A model generated the notes under the pieces. The model did not search any database. It was not told the origin of the DNA and worked only from the letters and a program-made list of their open reading frames with translations. A program made the translations under genes and the position numbers. Positions 14,953 through 18,130 of a stretch of DNA of 18,130 bases are shown in pieces (position 1 is the first letter of the stretch; each line of letters begins with the position of its first letter). Origin of the DNA: an uncultured Acetatifactor sp. (lineage in GTDB: Bacteria > Bacillota > Clostridia > Lachnospirales > Lachnospiraceae); contig CANQSE010000011.1 of NCBI GenBank assembly GCA_947626405.1, forward strand, positions 1 to 18,130, read 5' to 3'.

Positions 14953-15984
14953 TCAAATCCTGGTCCTGTAATAAGCGGAAAGCAGCTTCCGGTCAGCCGA
15001 AATCAGAATGGCAGCCGTCACTGGAATTTTCTGACGGCCAAGCTGCTCCAGCAGCCGTTGAAACGATTCCTGGTTTCTGCGTCCGGCTTTCAGGCAGAGA
15101 ACCGCGCAGTCACAGTTACGGATCTTTTCCAATTCTTCCGCATGTTCCACCGGATTTCCACATATCATGATCTTTTGGTCTTCCATAAATTCCGGCCCGT
15201 CCATTTCCGCATGCTGCTGATATTCCGCGGGAATTTCCTCATCCAGAAAAACAAGGGCGACTTTGGCGGCATCCTTCAGATACAGCTTCCAGTTAGGCGC
15301 AAACTCCGGCAGAAAAGGCGCTCCCAGGCAAACCACATGATAACGTCGCTCGATCGTGGAGGGAAGATAGACACCCGTATCAAGAATCAGAACTGTCAGA
15401 ATGGCAAACACCGCTACAGCTAATCCCAGACATGCGCCCAGCGCGCAGGCGTTTCCCAGGCGAATTTTGGAACTGTCCACCGCCGTATTTCCATTCCTCA
15501 CCACTTCAATCGATGCAATCTCCTTCCGCGTCCCGGCAAACTGCGGGACAATCGTCTCCATGACGGACGCCAGTCTCACGGAAAGCTCCGGGTCGTGAGT
15601 ATCACAGCGTACATAAAGATAGCGTACATCCGAATCCACCGTGGCGTTAATATAGGAAAACAGTTCCTCGCGGGAGCACCGATCTTTCATTTCCTCATAT
15701 ACCTGATCCATGAAGAAATTCGTATGAATCACTTCTCCCCAGGTGAAATAATTGTAATAGTCATACGCTTCTCCCTGAGCATTCTCCGCAAATTCAATAT
15801 AAAAGAGGGATTCGGCCTGATAGGTTCTTCCTCCTCTTGCCGCTGTTCTGGAATAATAGTAAATTCCTCCCACAAGAACCGTTCCCGCCAGAACAGCAAT
15901 GGGCAGGATCCATATCTTTCTCAGAAAACGCAGCCATAGCAGCCTGTAATCCAACGGCTCTCTGCCGTATTCACATTCCCACAT
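14953..15984 (-). CDS. Wzz-like polysaccharide co-polymerase with a degenerate kinase-like C-terminal domain
   Basis: Wzz-like proteins set polysaccharide chain length together with the polymerase. The 343-aa product has a first membrane segment at about residues 25-45, a mostly extracellular region to about 176, and a second membrane segment at 177-201. The linker STIERRYHVVCLGA matches the boundary where such proteins join a BY-kinase-type domain. The tail (about 205-343) keeps kinase-like endings such as CDCAVLCLKAGRRNQESFQR and LGRQKIPVTAAILI. It has no Walker A motif and no tyrosine cluster, so catalytic activity is unlikely. ATG 15984 has SD GGAAAGG about 10 nt upstream. It lies 23 nt after the flavoprotein gene. 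Confidence 0.8.
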   Translation of the reverse strand: MWECEYGREPLDYRLLWLRFLRKIWILPIAVLAGTVLVGGIYYYSRTAARGGRTYQAESLFYIEFAENAQGEAYDYYNYFTWGEVIHTNFFMDQVYEEMKDRCSREELFSYINATVDSDVRYLYVRCDTHDPELSVRLASVMETIVPQFAGTRKEIASIEVVRNGNTAVDSSKIRLGNACALGACLGLAVAVFAILTVLILDTGVYLPSTIERRYHVVCLGAPFLPEFAPNWKLYLKDAAKVALVFLDEEIPAEYQQHAEMDGPEFMEDQKIMICGNPVEHAEELEKIRNCDCAVLCLKAGRRNQESFQRLLEQLGRQKIPVTAAILISADRKLLSAYYRTRI

Positions 15985-16000
15985 AACGCAAAACCTTTCC

Positions 16001-16015
16001 GGGCGAATTACGCCC
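16001..16015 (-). promoter_or_regulatory. Hairpin at the flavoprotein stop and before the wzz-like ribosome binding site
   Basis: GGGCG (16001-16005) and CGCCC (16011-16015) enclose a 5-nt loop that contains the flavoprotein stop codon (16008-16010). On the - strand the SD of the Wzz-like gene follows the hairpin directly. A ribosome ending the first gene would open it, which could couple translation of the two genes. The sequence is similar to the core of the palindrome before cobT. Confidence 0.35.
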
Positions 16016-17216
16016 TCTGCAGCGCGATCCTTTCAAACAGCCGCATGGCACGCTCCACCACAGCGTCCGAGTTATAATGCTGATGCTCTCCCCATCTTCC
16101 CAGTCCATAAATCTGTCTTTGTTCCATGTATGAAAGGATGTCAGCCATAATTCCCGGCTTATCCACAGTGTTCAGAGGATAGGTGGTTTCATTCCGGAAC
16201 GCGATTCCCTCATGGCTGCCCGTCACTCTGTCCAGATTTGTCTCCACCCAGTAGCCTTTACTGCCAATACAGAAATTATGCCTGACAAGAATCCTGTGAT
16301 AAGAGATCTCCGGGTCAGGGACATAAATCCAATGAGCCTTCGTATCCAGATGCTTTGGTACATACCGGATCTCTGTTCCGGTAGAGCGGAGTCTCCCGAT
16401 CTTTTCCGGAATGTCCGGCCTGCAGTTTTCATACCGCTGCACGGATTTCCAGGGGATCGTCGTAACGATACAAGACGCCCGGAACCTGGAACCGTCCTCA
16501 CAGGTTACGGTTTTGGTCTCCGGGTCCAGTCCCGCCGCCTTTTTCCGATACAGGATCCGGTCCCCCAGAGACTCACCCATCCTTCGCCAGAGCTCACCGT
16601 ATCCGTATTTTTTCGGGTAGTAAAACTGAGTGCCGTAGGGTCTTCGGTTCAGGCAGCTTAACAGCGTTTCTTCAAAGGAAACATCCGGAAGCTTGTCCAG
16701 CCAGTAAGTCCCCAGCGCCTCCAGATCCGCTCCGAACATCTTTGCGTTGTACGGAAGCATATATGCCTTCGCTATCCTGTCACCCAGCTTCCATGTAACC
16801 CACTCCACAAACTTCTCAGGTCTGGGTGTGCCCAGATTGCATCCGGCCAGAGCAATGGATTTCAGATATTTTACCTGTTCCTCCTGCGGCATCTGCCAGA
16901 TATTTGCCTCAAAGGGATGTCCTGTCTCGTAGGTTCCCATGTCGATCCTGGAATCCCGTTCAAAGAGATTCCATTCTTCCTCCGGCATAAACCCAAACAG
17001 GAATCGGTTTACCTCAGGTCTTCTCACATCCAGGAAATGCCCTCCGGCAATGTCCAGCGGCGAGCCGTCGACATCTGCGGAGCGGCACAGCCCTCCTGCC
17101 TGCGTCTCTTTCTCCAGAACCAGAAAAGATGCTTCCGGCATCTTTTCCCTGAGCAGATTGGCAAACGTAAGGCCTGCGGGTCCGGCCCCCAGAATCAGAT
17201 AGTCAAATATCTCCAT
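16008..17216 (-). CDS. FAD-dependent oxidoreductase/isomerase, UDP-galactopyranose-mutase-like
   Basis: The 402-aa product begins with a Rossmann FAD-binding motif, LILGAGPAGLTFANLL, with the acidic strand end in FLVLEKETQAGGLCR and the usual GG motif. The middle has PYNAKMFGADLEALGTYWLD, and the C-terminus has YGLGRWGEHQHYNSDAVVER. Both recall UDP-galactopyranose mutases and related amine-oxidase-fold enzymes found in polysaccharide loci. A role in sugar-nucleotide or glycan modification is therefore inferred, but the substrate cannot be assigned. A protoporphyrinogen-oxidase-like label is the main alternative. The start at ATG 17216 overlaps the end of the upstream gene by 14 nt and has a close GGAG. 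A hairpin surrounds its stop codon. Confidence 0.75.
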   Translation of the reverse strand: MEIFDYLILGAGPAGLTFANLLREKMPEASFLVLEKETQAGGLCRSADVDGSPLDIAGGHFLDVRRPEVNRFLFGFMPEEEWNLFERDSRIDMGTYETGHPFEANIWQMPQEEQVKYLKSIALAGCNLGTPRPEKFVEWVTWKLGDRIAKAYMLPYNAKMFGADLEALGTYWLDKLPDVSFEETLLSCLNRRPYGTQFYYPKKYGYGELWRRMGESLGDRILYRKKAAGLDPETKTVTCEDGSRFRASCIVTTIPWKSVQRYENCRPDIPEKIGRLRSTGTEIRYVPKHLDTKAHWIYVPDPEISYHRILVRHNFCIGSKGYWVETNLDRVTGSHEGIAFRNETTYPLNTVDKPGIMADILSYMEQRQIYGLGRWGEHQHYNSDAVVERAMRLFERIALQRA

Positions 17217-18130
17217 TTTCTCCGTTTTCCCATCCTTTCGTTTTTCTTCTGCAGTTTATATGGATCAGGCACAAAAGGAAAGAACAATAGTAATACGCGT
17301 GCAGATATACCAGAGTTCCCGCAGGCATCACAAGACAGATCGCCGCCGCCTGCCCCAGAAGGACAAACGCAATTCCCGCAAGTCCCGGCAGACAGTGTTT
17401 CTTTTTAATATGCCGAATGATCTCTGCAAAAAAAAGATAGATTTCATACAGCGGAATAGCAATCAACAGCAGACTGTAAAAATAAGTTCTCTGCAGGATC
17501 CCTGAAATTCCGTTTCCGATTCTGTCCGCCGCTTCAAAGAAAATTCTGTGAACCGCCGCATTCTTCCATGCCGACGCGCCCCCGGCGTTGTAAAAATCTT
17601 CCTCTCCCATCTCCCAGGAAAGTAGCGTCCAGGGAGCAGGATCGTTTACCGGCGGCGTCCCGCCGGCTTCGATATATTCCTCAGACCTCAACATAACAGC
17701 CTTCAGAAGCATGGAAATCTGCGTTTTGGCATATATGGGAATATTATGCGCCGTTATTCTGTAATAGGCCCGCATATACGCCTTGGCCGCCCCATCCTCC
17801 GCAAGACTCTGATTAATATCCCCTCTGCCGTTCGCATAATTATACCGCCGATAACCGTCCATTCCATAATAACGAAGGATTTCGACCGGAACCACTGCGT
17901 CGATTGCGGCCAGATCCTCTTTAGCTCCCTCGTAAGACAGGTTTCCGTCGGACGATGCCAGAATATTCCGCAGGGTAGGCAGAGAGTTGATAAAAGAGTA
18001 ATCTTTTCCGTAATACTTGATATCGCCCAGTTTCTGAGGGACAAAAAACATCGCCAGGGCAGCCGCCATGGCAAGACCCCAGAGAGCCGCCTTCCTGGGG
18101 CGGAGGCGGTACAGAAACAGGATCTGTAAG
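17203..18130 (-). CDS. C-terminal part of a membrane protein, cut by the window edge
   Basis: The - strand frame is open from 17203 to the right end of the window with no stop, so the gene begins outside. The visible 309 or so residues start with a hydrophobic segment (around WGLAMAAALAMFFV), followed by a long soluble region of about 160 residues. Two or more hydrophobic segments come near the C-terminus (YSLLLIAIPLYEIYLFF, then LAGIAFVLLGQAAAICLVM) and a basic tail. A helix, then an extracellular loop, then more helices fits GT-C type glycosyltransferases or related surface-glycan proteins, but I do not recognise the family. It overlaps the flavoprotein gene by 14 nt, so both are in one operon. 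An ATG at 18069 is an internal methionine, not the start. Confidence 0.65.
   Translation of the reverse strand, partial: LQILFLYRLRPRKAALWGLAMAAALAMFFVPQKLGDIKYYGKDYSFINSLPTLRNILASSDGNLSYEGAKEDLAAIDAVVPVEILRYYGMDGYRRYNYANGRGDINQSLAEDGAAKAYMRAYYRITAHNIPIYAKTQISMLLKAVMLRSEEYIEAGGTPPVNDPAPWTLLSWEMGEEDFYNAGGASAWKNAAVHRIFFEAADRIGNGISGILQRTYFYSLLLIAIPLYEIYLFFAEIIRHIKKKHCLPGLAGIAFVLLGQAAAICLVMPAGTLVYLHAYYYCSFLLCLIHINCRRKTKGWENGENGDI

Overview
The window looks like chromosomal DNA of a Gram-positive anaerobe of the Clostridia, most likely Lachnospiraceae. This is inferred from purine-rich Shine-Dalgarno (SD) sites, TTG starts, lipoprotein signal peptides, the EpsG and Wzz-like genes and the cobamide gene order. 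It has two parts with different functions. No rRNA, tRNA, CRISPR array, integrase or complete insertion sequence was seen.

Region 1 (1-9991, all + strand) is a corrinoid uptake and cobamide assembly operon. A terminator-like hairpin at the left edge precedes btuF-btuC-btuD, which encode a corrinoid ABC importer. Then come cobT, cobU, cobS, a short second CobU-like gene, cobC, cbiB, cobD and cobQ/cbiP. These cover the late pathway. CobQ amidates the corrin ring, CobD and CbiB make and attach the aminopropanol linker, the CobU proteins activate cobinamide, CobT activates the lower-ligand base, CobS joins the halves, and CobC removes the ribazole phosphate. Genes overlap or lie within about 60 nt of each other. 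No corrin-ring genes and no adenosyltransferase are present, so the operon suits salvage of imported corrinoids or the last steps of a pathway encoded elsewhere. A perfect 26-nt palindrome separates the transporter genes from cobT.

Region 2a (9992-12376, + strand) holds one large lipoprotein with an unusual N-terminal region followed by a family 1 solute-binding domain. It has no permease next to it.

Region 2b (12377-18130) is the end of an exopolysaccharide or cell-surface polysaccharide locus. On the + strand, a near-consensus promoter, framed by a short inverted repeat, drives a polytopic membrane protein that appears internally shortened. Converging on it from the right, on the - strand, are a partial membrane protein gene (cut by the window end), an FAD-dependent UDP-galactopyranose-mutase-like protein, a Wzz-like co-polymerase with a degenerate kinase-like tail, and an EpsG-family polymerase. 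The convergent ends are separated by an 83-nt, nearly perfect inverted repeat.

The best leads are the conserved-looking CobU pair, the two palindromes, the inverted-repeat-framed promoter, and the kinase-like tail on the Wzz protein. All names come from reading the translated sequences; no database search was run.
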